A stretch of 44,906 nt of DNA from NCBI GenBank assembly GCA_938082635.1, contig CALLLI010000107.1, forward strand, positions 1 through 44,906. The letters are read 5' to 3'. Under the pieces are notes generated by a model. It worked only from the letters and a program-made list of their open reading frames with translations, made no database searches and had not been told where the DNA came from. Positions 35,811-44,565 of this stretch are shown here, piece by piece. Numbering within the stretch: the first letter of the stretch is position 1; every line of letters starts with the position of its first letter. The DNA comes from an uncultured Verrucomicrobiales bacterium (GTDB lineage: Bacteria > Verrucomicrobiota > Verrucomicrobiia > Verrucomicrobiales > DEV007). A program made the position numbers and the translations under genes.

Positions 35811-36452
35811 GTGAATCGGACCATTCCTTTCTTCTCGCTCTCTCTTCTTGTTGCGGTGGCCTTTGCCAGTGCTCAAGATCAGAAGACCTTACTTCCTGAA
35901 CCGCGAGAGCCCGCTCCTGCTACTGAGGTGATGCTTGATGCACCCGAGCCTGAGGTTTCCGAAACACTGCCTTCTGGAGATGCCAAGGAATTCTCCGTTC
36001 CTGAGCAATTGGGAGTCTTCAAAGAGCATGTCGGGACTTGGAAAGGCATGACAAAGACGGCCGTGACGGAGAAAGGCATGAAGACGGTGACGACGACGCG
36101 TGTCGAATGGACAGGCGGTTTCCTGCTTGGCGGGCACGTCTTCGAGATTCGTGGCTACTCCTACGGTGAGCTAGGACGGACACAGTATCGCTGGCAGTAC
36201 ACCTACGACGCTTTGAAAGAACGCTACATGTCAGCCTACTACGATTCGCATGGGCGGACCTATTTCTCTGAGGGCAAGGTGAACCAAGAGAAGACGAAGA
36301 TCATCTGGCGTTTGCTGGCACCTCCTGGCGACATGGCGTGGCATGCGGAAACTGATATTCAGGCTGAGAATGGCATCGAGATCAACGGACGCGTCACGAG
36401 TGAAGACTTCGACTACGACATGGTCTACACCTCGGTGTTCAAGAAGTCCTAG
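35811..36452 (+). CDS. Exported DUF1579-like protein
   Basis: This 213-residue protein starts at GTG 35811 with a signal peptide (IPFFSLSLLVAVAFASAQ), then a Pro/Glu-rich linker and a beta-rich lipocalin-like domain with FKEHVGTWKGMTKTAVTEKG, VEWTGGFLLGGHVFEIRGYS, then YRWQYTYDALKERYMSAYYD. The WxG...GG.FL pattern resembles DUF1579/lipocalin-fold proteins. The ligand is unknown. It lies 11 bases before the selenoperoxiredoxin gene, so they are probably one transcript, and 124 bases from the divergent PSD1 start. Confidence 0.8.
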   Translation: MNRTIPFFSLSLLVAVAFASAQDQKTLLPEPREPAPATEVMLDAPEPEVSETLPSGDAKEFSVPEQLGVFKEHVGTWKGMTKTAVTEKGMKTVTTTRVEWTGGFLLGGHVFEIRGYSYGELGRTQYRWQYTYDALKERYMSAYYDSHGRTYFSEGKVNQEKTKIIWRLLAPPGDMAWHAETDIQAENGIEINGRVTSEDFDYDMVYTSVFKKS

Positions 36453-36463
36453 CTAACGTTACT

Positions 36464-36994
36464 ATGCTCAAGTCCATCCTCTTCTCACTCGCACTCTTTA
36501 TGTCCACCAGCTTTGCAGCAGAATCGTTGAAGGCAGGTGATGACGCCCCAGCCTTTGAGTTGAAAGGCAGCGACGGCAAGAAATACAAACTCGCTGATTT
36601 CAAAGACAAGCAGGCGGTCGTCGTGGCCTGGTTTCCCAAAGCGTTCACCGGAGGCTGAACGAAGGAATGTGAGTCACTCCGTGAGAGTGGCGCTGAAATC
36701 AAGAAGTTCGACGTGGCTTACTTCACCGCAAGTTGCGATGACGCCGATACGAACACTAAATTTGCCAAAAAGTTGGAGCTCGACTATCCGATCCTCAGCG
36801 ATCCTGAGAAATCAGTCGCGAAAGCGTATGGTGTGGTCACCGCTGAGCGGCCCTATCCTCACCGCTGGACGGTCTACATTGGCAAAGACGGCAAGATCCT
36901 TGAAGTGGATCGCGAAGTGAAGATTTCTAACGCGGGTGCGACGATTGCTAAGAAGCTCGGAGAGCATAAGGTCGCGGCTAAGAAGTCTTCTTAG
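36464..36994 (+). CDS. Peroxiredoxin selenoprotein (Sec at peroxidatic position)
   Basis: Read through TGA at 36656-36658, the frame is 176 residues with Sec65. It has a signal-like start (MLKSILFSLALFMSTSFA), then GDDAPAFELKGSDGKKY, VVVAWFPKAFTGG-Sec-TKEC, DVAYFTASCDDA, LDYPILSDPEKSVAKAYGVV and HRWTVYIGKDGKILEVD, all in standard AhpC/TSA (PrxQ/BCP-like) order. The peroxidatic Cys of Prx sits exactly where TGA is (T-x-x-Sec), and Cys69 could resolve it. A SECIS-like stem at 36673-36691 lies 21 nt on. Without readthrough the product ends before its active site. The signal-like start suggests export, and the role is reduction of peroxides outside the cytosol. It follows the DUF1579-like gene by 11 bases. 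Confidence 0.85.
36673..36691 (+). promoter_or_regulatory. Candidate bacterial SECIS element (peroxiredoxin)
   Basis: GUCACUC (36673-36679) pairs with GAGUGGC (36685-36691) over 7 bp, one of them G-U, around a 5-nt loop CGUGA with G in its second position. There are 21 nt between UGA and the loop. These values fit the bacterial SECIS consensus. Confidence 0.65.
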
Positions 36995-37033
36995 CGCTTT
37001 CCAGAATCTAGCAGTGCTGTCTTTCTGTCCTCT

Positions 37034-37093
37034 CTATTTCTGTCTAAACGTTTTCCCAACGACTTCGAGCATAGGGGGGAGAGACAGAAATAG
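37034..37093. repeat. 12-bp perfect inverted repeat between convergent genes
   Basis: CTATTTCTGTCT (37034-37045) and AGACAGAAATAG (37082-37093) are exact inverted copies separated by 36 bases. They lie in the 126-base gap between the convergent peroxiredoxin and enolase-superfamily genes. A structure serving both transcripts is possible, but there is no T-run. The arms could also be ends of a small mobile scar. Confidence 0.5.
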
Positions 37094-37120
37094 GAGCCTA
37101 AGAAGATCCCTGTCGATAGC

Positions 37121-38263
37121 TTAACCTTCAGTCGACCACGTTTCTTGCCCATAGTGAGTGAGGGCGTCTTGATCGAGTTCCACGCCGAGTCCAGGCCCTT
37201 CGGGAACCGTTCCGTAGCTGTTCTCAAAGTGGAGTGGTGTTTTTAGAAGATCGTGTTCACGAATCATCCGGCCGAAGATGTCCGAAGGTAGGAGGGCTTC
37301 CTTGCTCGCGGCGCACTGGTGCAAGTAGCTAGCTTCCAGAATCCCAAGATCGACTTCAGAACCGTGCCAATACGGCTTGCGGCTGAGTTCAGCGATGGTC
37401 GCCATCTTGGTCACATTGTAGAGGCCGCCGTTGAAGTTGAAGTAGTCGCAGGCGTCTAGCTTCACCGCGCGTAGAATGTCCGTGATGTGTTGGTAGCCCA
37501 TTTCATTGTAAGGGAGAGAAATGTGCAAAGCGATAGGGATATCGATGCGTTGGCGCAGGTACGCTAGGGATTCGATGTCCCAGCGCGCAATGGGATCTTC
37601 CAAGCAGCGGACATTGCCCACTTCGGCTAACGCTTGTGCCATGCGGAAAGCCGTAGGCACATCTTCGAAGCGTTGGTTAGGATCAAGAATGATCTGAAAG
37701 TCTGGTCCGCAGGTGTCCTTCACTGCCGCACACCATTCAGCCACGGGATCTTCCGCTGAGCACTTGAACTTGATGCAATCGTAGCCCGCGTCTTGGCCCT
37801 CCTTTGCTTTCCTCGCCGCATCTTCGACTGTTCGATGCCCCGTCCAGAAACTGCAATACACCTGGTCACGGTAGCGCCCACCTAACAAGTCACTGACAGA
37901 AACCTCGTGGCTACGTGCGTAGGCGTCCACGATGGCGCACTCGAATCCGTCATAGATCCGCCCATAGGGCAGGGGAAGGGCTTGGAGATTGGCCTTCGAG
38001 AGATCGAGCCCCATCAGCGTCTCTGCAAAGGACTTCATTTGTTCCGTGGGCAAGCCTCGGTAGGACTCGCCGAGACCGACCACGCCATTCTCCAGCGTGA
38101 TCTGGATGATCCACTTTGGGATCTCATCGAACTGCAGACTCCACTCCGTCTTGCCGCCATAGGCGAGCATGTGGAGGGGCTTGTCGAACTCAGGAGAGTT
38201 GATGCTGTCAGGCCGGGCGGGAACCTTGACAGAGTCGAGTTGAATACGGCGGATCTTCACCAC
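37121..38263 (-). CDS. Enolase-superfamily enzyme (mandelate racemase/muconate lactonizing type)
   Basis: In this 380-residue protein, an N-terminal capping region (VVGLGESYRGL) is followed by a TIM barrel with the KxK motif (CIKFKCSAEDP), metal ligands in IILDPNQRF and CLEDPIARWD, and a C-terminal WHGSEVDLGILEASYLH. The superfamily abstracts a proton alpha to a carboxylate. The third metal ligand is unclear: the strand reads PIALHISLPYNE where D/E is usual, so the subfamily or activity may be unusual. The substrate is unknown; acid sugars are common. ATG 38263. It lies 57 bases downstream of aspS on the same strand. Confidence 0.88.
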   Translation of the reverse strand: MVKIRRIQLDSVKVPARPDSINSPEFDKPLHMLAYGGKTEWSLQFDEIPKWIIQITLENGVVGLGESYRGLPTEQMKSFAETLMGLDLSKANLQALPLPYGRIYDGFECAIVDAYARSHEVSVSDLLGGRYRDQVYCSFWTGHRTVEDAARKAKEGQDAGYDCIKFKCSAEDPVAEWCAAVKDTCGPDFQIILDPNQRFEDVPTAFRMAQALAEVGNVRCLEDPIARWDIESLAYLRQRIDIPIALHISLPYNEMGYQHITDILRAVKLDACDYFNFNGGLYNVTKMATIAELSRKPYWHGSEVDLGILEASYLHQCAASKEALLPSDIFGRMIREHDLLKTPLHFENSYGTVPEGPGLGVELDQDALTHYGQETWSTEG

Positions 38264-38270
38264 CGTATCC

Positions 38271-38292
38271 TCTGCGTCTCTGCGTCTCTGCG
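38271..38292. repeat. Short tandem repeat TCTGCGTC (2.75 copies)
   Basis: The unit TCTGCGTC occurs at 38271-38278 and 38279-38286, and partly at 38287-38292, in the gap between aspS and the enolase-superfamily gene. On the other strand it reads as CGCAGAGA repeats, a composition often found as dispersed intergenic repeats in environmental bacteria. No function is inferred. Confidence 0.45.
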
Positions 38293-38320
38293 CGAGCCTT
38301 TATTGAACCGCTCTTCCTGG

Positions 38321-40129
38321 TTAAGAAGTGGGTGTCTCGTCTACCTCAGCTTTCTTCTCCTTGGCCACGGAGCGAACATAGAGTTCACGCAGCTGCTTGA
38401 AGTCGACGCCGGACGGGCTGTCGCTCATGATGTCGACGCCTTTGTTGTTCTTAGGGAAGGCGATGACTTCACGGATGCTCTCTTCACCGCAGATGAGCAT
38501 TACGAGGCGATCGAAACCTAACGCAACACCACCGTGGGGCGGCGCGCCGTAGCTGAACGCGGTGAGAATGTGTGAGAACATCGCTTCCTGTTCTTCGTCA
38601 CTGATCCCCAGTGCCGTGAACATCTTCTGCTGAAGCGCTTGTTCGTGGATTCGGATACTGCCGCCACCGATCTCATTGCCGTTGAGGACGACGTCATAGG
38701 CTTCTGCTCTTACATTGGCATAGTCGCCAGCCTCGAGCTTGTCCATGTCTTCCGCTTTGGGGCGAGTGAAGGGGTGGTGGACGGCGTTCCATTTCTCTTC
38801 TTCAGCATCGAAGGCGAGGAGCGGGAAATCGGTGACCCAGAGGAAATCGAAGTCGGTATTGCCTTCTAACAAATTCTTCAATTCAGCAACCGCGAGGCGC
38901 ATGCGGCCGAGGACTTCGCAGGCATCAGGCCACTTGTCGGCAGCGAAGAGAATGAGATCGCCTGGCTCAATGTTGAGGTTCGTGCGGAGAGCTTTGATCT
39001 CTTCATCGGTCATGCGCTTTACGAAGGGCGAGCGCCACGTCTTGCGATCGACGTCGCGTGCTTGGATGTAGGCGAGGCCTTTAGCGCCGGCTTCTTGGGC
39101 CAGCTTCGTGAGCTTGTCGATTTGACCGGTCGAAATGTCAGCAAAGCCCTTGGCGTTGATCGCTTTAATCACGCCACCATTGGCGACCGTGCCAGAGAAG
39201 ACACGGAATTCGCAGTCCTTGAGGTCCTCCGTGACGTCGATGAGCTTCATGTCGAAGCGGCGGTCTGGCTTGTCCGAGCCATAGGTATCCATGGCGGTGT
39301 GGTAAGTCATTTGCTCGAATGAACCCGGGATATCCACCCCAAGGGAGTCTTTGAAGCAACGGCCTAACAAACCTTCGATTAACGAAATGATATCCGATTG
39401 CTCGACGAAGGAAGCCTCGATATCCACCTGAGTGAACTCTGGCTGACGGTCGGATCGCAGATCTTCATCTCGGAAGCAACGCGCGATTTGGAAGTACTTG
39501 TCCACGCCAGCGACTTGCAGGAGCTGCTTGTACTGCTGTGGAGCCTGAGGCAGCGCGTAGAATTTGCCAGGACTGAGACGGGACGGGACGAGGAAGTCGC
39601 GGGCGCCCTCTGGCGTGCTCTTGGAAAGAATGGGCGTCTCGATTTCGAGGAAGCCTTTCTCGTCGAGGAAATCGCGAGTGGCCTTGGACACGCGGTGACG
39701 CATTTGCAAATTGCGCGCCAGGCGTGGACGCCGCAGGTCGAGGTAGCGGTGCTTGAGTCGTAGGTCTTCGTTAGAGAGCTCTTTGTCGAGCTGGAATGGA
39801 AGCACTTCTGACCGACTGATCACCGTGACCTCGCGGACGACAATTTCGACATCGCCGGTGGCGAGTTTGTTGTTCGCCGTGCCGTCGAGGCGCGCCGACA
39901 CGAGACCTTCAATCTTGAGAACGTCTTCGAATCTCAGCGTGTGGCTCAGCTTTGCCGCCTCTTCGCTTTCTTCGGGGCGGAAGACGGCCTGGGTCAGACC
40001 CTCCCGGTCACGCAGATCAATGAAGATGACGCCGCCATGGTCGCGTGTGGAATTGACCCAACCGCTGAGGGTGACGACTTCGCCGATGTGTTCCTTGCGG
40101 ATTTCGTTACAATGATGGGTGCGATACAT
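38321..40129 (-). CDS. aspS: Aspartyl-tRNA synthetase
   Basis: This 602-residue bacterial-type enzyme has an N-terminal OB-fold anticodon domain (SGWVNSTRDHGGVIFIDLRD), class II motif 2 (FRDEDLRSDRQPEFTQVDIE), the bacterial GAD insertion (roughly 280-420) and motif 3 (GVALGFDRLVMLICG). It charges tRNA-Asp; whether it also charges tRNA-Asn is not decided by the sequence seen. ATG 40129 lies 27 bases after the hisS stop; the two likely share a transcript. Confidence 0.97.
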   Translation of the reverse strand: MYRTHHCNEIRKEHIGEVVTLSGWVNSTRDHGGVIFIDLRDREGLTQAVFRPEESEEAAKLSHTLRFEDVLKIEGLVSARLDGTANNKLATGDVEIVVREVTVISRSEVLPFQLDKELSNEDLRLKHRYLDLRRPRLARNLQMRHRVSKATRDFLDEKGFLEIETPILSKSTPEGARDFLVPSRLSPGKFYALPQAPQQYKQLLQVAGVDKYFQIARCFRDEDLRSDRQPEFTQVDIEASFVEQSDIISLIEGLLGRCFKDSLGVDIPGSFEQMTYHTAMDTYGSDKPDRRFDMKLIDVTEDLKDCEFRVFSGTVANGGVIKAINAKGFADISTGQIDKLTKLAQEAGAKGLAYIQARDVDRKTWRSPFVKRMTDEEIKALRTNLNIEPGDLILFAADKWPDACEVLGRMRLAVAELKNLLEGNTDFDFLWVTDFPLLAFDAEEEKWNAVHHPFTRPKAEDMDKLEAGDYANVRAEAYDVVLNGNEIGGGSIRIHEQALQQKMFTALGISDEEQEAMFSHILTAFSYGAPPHGGVALGFDRLVMLICGEESIREVIAFPKNNKGVDIMSDSPSGVDFKQLRELYVRSVAKEKKAEVDETPTS

Positions 40130-40156
40130 GAATGATAGAATGATTGAAGAAAGCGT

Positions 40157-41458
40157 TTAAGCGAGGAGGCCGCCGGGATGAGGGTTCTCTAGCAGAGCCT
40201 TGGTGGTTTCGAGCATAGGCTCGATCCCGGCGACAGTAGATTCTTGGCGCAGTTGCAGATCTTTCACATTGATCTGCGGATACTCGTCGCCAAAGATCAC
40301 AGCGACCTTGGCGTTCTGTTGTTGGGCTACTTTGATCTGCTTGCTCACGCCAGCGGGCGTGTAGGAGAAATGGACCCGAAGGCCAGCGTCCCGCAGTTGC
40401 TGAATGCCATCGAGCGCTGCGTGGCGCTGCTCTTCTGAGGCAATGACCACGTAGACATCGATCGCAGCTGCCTTCTCGGCGAAGACCGTCAACCGCCGTT
40501 TGGCTTCCTCTGTCTTTTCTAACAGATTGCCGATCACGGCATCGCCCATCGCGAATCCAGCGGCAGGCAAGTCCGCTTTGCCGTCGCTCAGCGTGTGGAT
40601 GAGCTTGTCGTAACGACCACCACCGGCGATGGCACGGAGTCCGTGCTTCTTGTCAAAGATTTCGAAGACCACGCCCGTGTAGTAAGCGAGCCCTCGCACA
40701 ATCCCTAAGTCGACTTTGCAATAGCCATCTTTGCCTTGAGCCTTGAGCGTTTCGAAGAGACGCGCTAAGCGGGGGACTTTAGCAACGCCTTCTGGCATGA
40801 ATGCCTTTACGGCCTCCAATGAAGTGCCCAGAGCGGAGAGTTTCTCGGCGGTGACATCATCCTTCTCGCGCTCCATCTTATCGATGACTTGGAGGAAAGC
40901 ATCCGTATCGTTCACCTTGGCCTCCTCGGCGAAGTCGATCCAGGCTTGGCGATCGCTCACCCGCACCACGAAGTCATCTTGATCAAAGCCTAGCGAAAGC
41001 ATTAAATCGATGGAGAGAGAAAGGATCTCCGCATCCACATTCTCAGAATCTTCGCCGATGATGTCGCAGTTAAACTGATAGAATTCGCGGAGCCGCCCCT
41101 TAGCGATCTGCGGACGTTCGAAGCGGAAGAAGGGACCAATGCTGAACCAGCGCATCGGTTTCTTAAACTCGCGTTGCCGAGCCGCGACCATCCGGGCCAG
41201 GGTGGGCGTCAATTCTGGTCGCATGCTGACCTCGCGATCGCCTTTGTCCGTGAAGGCAAAGAGTTGTTCCACCACCTCGTCACCACTCTTCTTTCGATAG
41301 AGGTCGGTAGACTCTAGAATAGGGCCTTCATACTCATGAAAACCATAACGGTGACACAGGTCACGCCATTGGGAGAATAGGTAGTTTCGGGTGGCGCATT
41401 CCTGGGGATAGAAATCGCGGAACCCGGGAAGTGTCTGTATGGCTGGCCCTGAACTCAT
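40157..41458 (-). CDS. hisS: Histidyl-tRNA synthetase
   Basis: The protein has about 433 residues from ATG 41458 (MSSGPAIQTLPGFRDFYPQE); the frame is open to TTG 41506, but family alignments begin at the LPGFRDFYP motif. Class II motif 2 reads IGPFFRFERPQIAKGRLREF, the His-specific signature is RGLAYYTGVVFEIF, and GGRYDKLIHTL precedes the anticodon domain. It is the first visible gene of a hisS-aspS pair. Confidence 0.96.
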   Translation of the reverse strand: MSSGPAIQTLPGFRDFYPQECATRNYLFSQWRDLCHRYGFHEYEGPILESTDLYRKKSGDEVVEQLFAFTDKGDREVSMRPELTPTLARMVAARQREFKKPMRWFSIGPFFRFERPQIAKGRLREFYQFNCDIIGEDSENVDAEILSLSIDLMLSLGFDQDDFVVRVSDRQAWIDFAEEAKVNDTDAFLQVIDKMEREKDDVTAEKLSALGTSLEAVKAFMPEGVAKVPRLARLFETLKAQGKDGYCKVDLGIVRGLAYYTGVVFEIFDKKHGLRAIAGGGRYDKLIHTLSDGKADLPAAGFAMGDAVIGNLLEKTEEAKRRLTVFAEKAAAIDVYVVIASEEQRHAALDGIQQLRDAGLRVHFSYTPAGVSKQIKVAQQQNAKVAVIFGDEYPQINVKDLQLRQESTVAGIEPMLETTKALLENPHPGGLLA

Positions 41459-41568
41459 TGCTCGATAGAGAGCCGCCAAGCATGCATTGAGCCCTTGGTT
41501 ATTCAACTAAAACCTAGGAATCCCAGGCGGAGAGCAAGAGTGGAGGTCTGGTGAGGGGCTCTGGATAC

Positions 41569-41608
41569 AAAAGAGCGATGCCCGGGTTCATCCGGACGCC
41601 GCTCTTTC
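41569..41608 (-). terminator. Rho-independent-like terminator upstream of hisS
   Basis: On the minus strand, AAAGAGCG (41607-41600) pairs with CGCTCTTT (41576-41569), enclosing a further GC-rich stem, and is followed by a short TTTTG. It sits just after the stop of the broken gene at 41628, so it probably ended that transcript before hisS. Confidence 0.5.
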
Positions 41609-41627
41609 GTTTGGGCTACGAGAGAGT

Positions 41628-42680
41628 TTACGAAGGGCTCACCACGCCAACCAAGTGCTGAACCGATTCTGCGAGGCCACTCTTGAACACGCGCTTCGTT
41701 TGAAGGATGAGGTCGCATTTGATGCCTGGCTTGATGCGAGGGAGATCGATCTGGAAGTGGTGCAAGTGGTCGCCGCCTTCTTTGACCGCGTGGTCTTTGT
41801 CGAATGTTCTGCTAAAACTTCCGGTGCCTTCGGCGGTGCTCGGCACAAATTTGCTGCCGAGCCATTTGAAGTAGATGGGTTCCCAGGTCCCATCGCCGGG
41901 TTCGCCATCCTCTTTGGGAAACCAGCACTTCATGATCGGCGTGACGGTGGTTGAAATGATGTTGTCTTGCTCACTGGACGGGTGCCACACCTGGAAATTG
42001 CCGGTGGTGCCTTCTGGCAGGACAAAGGGATACTGACCTGACACAGTCCGGAGTCTGGCCGCCCGCTCGATCATGCCGCAGAGGGGCTGGTTGTAGTCGA
42101 GGATTGCGACCTCTGCTAGTTCGTGATCGAGCAGTGCCTTCGTCATGTCATAGAGGTTTTTGACCATGCCATAGATAGCCGTCACCCGCGCCCCAATATT
42201 GTCGCCGAAGACGTCCGAGAGCATGGCTCCGATGAGGGCATTGAAGCCCTCTGTCCCGATCTTCTTGGACAGCTCTAGGAGGAGCGTGCTGAAGAGATCG
42301 CTTTGGTCTTTCCAATCGACGAACCTCTGAAAGAACTCGGATTTGATCTTCTCTAGCTCGGCACGAGCAGAGACCTGGAGTGCACACAAGCGTTCGAAGA
42401 GCGGTTCAAGTTCGAAGAGGGTGACTTCGATCTCGTTGCGCTGCTCAGGGGTGAGATCACCACGGTATTGCGATTGGAAGTGCAGGTCCGCACGAAGGAA
42501 ATCCATCGCTTCTTTGAACTCGCGTGGATCGTCGATATTGGCGCAAGCGCTGCTTGTCTTCGTTCAGGAAACCTAACACACCATTAACGAACATGTGTGA
42601 GGAGTTTTCATCTGCGAGGGCGGTATTCGAGAGAAGGCGCAGGAGCACTTCGTAGGTGCGGAACTCAGCGACGAGGCTAT
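41628..42680 (-). pseudogene. Frameshifted hypothetical gene abutting an IS element
   Basis: The clear part (42506-41628, 292 residues) is acidic and helical at first (TPEQRNEIEVTLFELEPLFE, ALQVSARAELEKIKSEFFQR), then has beta-like segments (FVLPEGTTGNFQVWHPSSEQ). I recognise no family. Upstream, another frame continues with similar quality (LVAEFRTYEVLLRLLSNTAL, then HMFVNGVLGFLNEDK) and must shift frame near 42555 to join SSACANIDDPREFKEAM. The 5' end disappears into the transposase region at about 42680, next to a run of nine T. It is read as a gene truncated by the IS and later frameshifted. It could instead be two short frames, but the continuous protein-like sequence favours one broken gene. 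Confidence 0.5.
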
Positions 42681-44565
42681 TTTTTTTTCAAATTCGTCTT
42701 GGGCTTGCAGTGCTTCCAAACGGAGATTCTCAAGAATCTCTATATTCTTGTTTGGTGGATTTGGTGTGCTTGTGAAGATTGCTCCTTTCAATCCTAATGC
42801 GATTAGGTACTGTCCTTGCTCATAGGATAGTGGTCGCGCGAGGCATCTCTCTCGTCCGCGCCGCATCACCAGGATGCCTCTGAATTTGTGTATCATGATG
42901 AATGAGGTTGGGCGCTTCGTCGGCTTGCGATCTATGTCTTGAAGTTTAAGGTCTTTCTCGGCCTGCGTTCGTCGCATGGTCCGTTCCATCAAGCTCCATA
43001 CGAGGAGCGATAGCATCATGATCATTCCTAGGGCGTTGATTCTCTCTGGCTTTTTCAGAAAGATGTTGTTGACGATCAGTGGTACTTTCAGAAACGAGAA
43101 GTTTCTTTCTACTCCATATTGCCCTTTGTAGTTCGCTAGGCAGTCCCGCGCACTGTAGCTTTTCTCTTGGCTCTCTGGGTCAGTTGTTGTGTTTGTTAGA
43201 AGAGCGAAGCATCCTGCTCGTTCTTTGTTTTTCGAGATGCGTTGGGTGTTCTGATGGCGTTGCAGCTTTAGTCGATAGCTGATGCTTTTCACTTTCTTTG
43301 GTCCATTTGCTGGTGGCCGCCTTGGCCCGTATACTTTGATTTCTTCTATCTCTCCTGTCACTTCCCAGAGTCCTCCTTGATAGTCTTGTTTGAGTTTCTT
43401 CAGGCTTTCCTTGGCGTCATCCTGACATTGATAGCGGTCTTTATGACCTTGTTTGCACGCTGCGCTGATCTTTGCTGCGGCCTCTCGAATTTCTCGCTCT
43501 ATTCGCTTGGTTCGCCGTTTATCATGGCTGCTTGAGTGGACCACGATGGCTCGATATTTCTTCCCGTAGAGTTCGATTTCCTGTTCGTTGACTTTGTATT
43601 CGGCTGCTGGGCGGTTGCTGCTTGTGGTAGTCTGATTGAGCGTGCCGATGGTTTTCCATTTGTCGGCTTTGAGGGCGGCGTCGACTGCTTCTGAGTGGGC
43701 TTTGTAACTAGCAGGTAAACGTGTGATGAAGGGATCGTTTCCCATGAGTTCCAGGTTGACTTTGGTGACGAATTTGCAGTCCGCTATGAAGAGGAAGTCT
43801 TTGCGTTCCCTGCCGGTGGCTTTGATGAGCCTGCTGAGGCGTTCGAGTTCTTCGTTATTGAGCTGCGTGTCGGCGGCGTTGCCGTCTTGTACTTTGCCTG
43901 CAAGGGGGATGTTTCCTTCCACACATAGTAGCGACATCATGAATTGTTTGAGATCCGGCCGTTTGTCTTTGCTGTAGCCGTAAGGGAGAATGAAAAATCA
44001 ACTTATAGAACTTGCCGCCTTAGATGCATCTGAATACGGGATCTTGATCAACTCGCTCATATAGGTTGTTTTTTATTTCTTACTAAGTGATGTGGGGTGC
44101 GTCGCCACCAGCTTGGGAATCCTTGTAGTCACCCCATACGTTGACGGAGGTGGTGTCGAAGTGGCCGCGATCGGTGGCGAGATCGAAGCGATGGCATGCT
44201 GTTAGGGAGATCTCGGTGAAGATCTTCATGGTGCCAACGCTATAGAGGCGGTCGAGGACACGGCCTACGGCGTCGTCATTGAAGGCGGTGAACGGGATAG
44301 GCTCACCAAAGAGAAGTTCGGTGTCCTGGTGCTGGAAGAAGTCCTGAAGTTGATAAAGCGGGGAGCGTCCAGAGAGGGTGTCCAGAATCATTCCGATGAC
44401 GACAGTGCCCGGATCAAGGTTCATCTCAGTGGGGACGAGGCGATTGACGATCTTGTCGATGCTCAGTTGGCGGCAGAAGGCAGCGATGACTGGAAGGTGA
44501 TCGGTCTGGCAAACGTCGACGTTTTTGGCAAGGTCAGCAAGTGGAGACTCCATGGGAGGCAGCAA
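42681..44565 (-). pseudogene. IS1634-like transposase split by an insertion
   Basis: The N-terminal part (44565-44086; likely start ATG 44553, MESPLADLAKNV) has the DUF4277-type region and first catalytic Asp (HFDTTSVNVWGDY) and ends ...DAPHIT. The reading resumes at 43982 with YGYSKDKRPDLKQFM, continuing with FLFIADCKFV (second Asp) and NYKGQYGVERNFSFLK (the Glu motif), then RINALGMIMMLSLLVWSLME. Together they give a full IS4/IS1634-type DDE transposase, interrupted by 103 bases carrying a TAG. The 3' end runs without its own stop into unrelated sequence near 42680, so that side is also truncated or fused. No intact terminal inverted repeats were identified. The element is presumably inactive. 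Confidence 0.78.
43985..44083. mobile_element. 99-bp MITE-like insertion in the transposase
   Basis: The insert is flanked by a 4-bp direct repeat TAAG (43981-43984 and 44084-44087), and its removal restores an open transposase frame. Its ends form imperfect inverted repeats of about 24 bases (GGAGAATGAAAAATCAAC against GTAAGAAATAAAAAACAAC; 18 of 24 columns agree in my alignment). It contains a perfect palindrome AGATGCATCT at 44022-44031. A 20-codon minus frame from 44060 is probably chance. Confidence 0.6.

Noticed and set aside
44000..44060. 20-codon frame inside the MITE-like insert as a gene
   Set aside because: It is too short, lacks a ribosome-binding site and lies within a non-coding insert.
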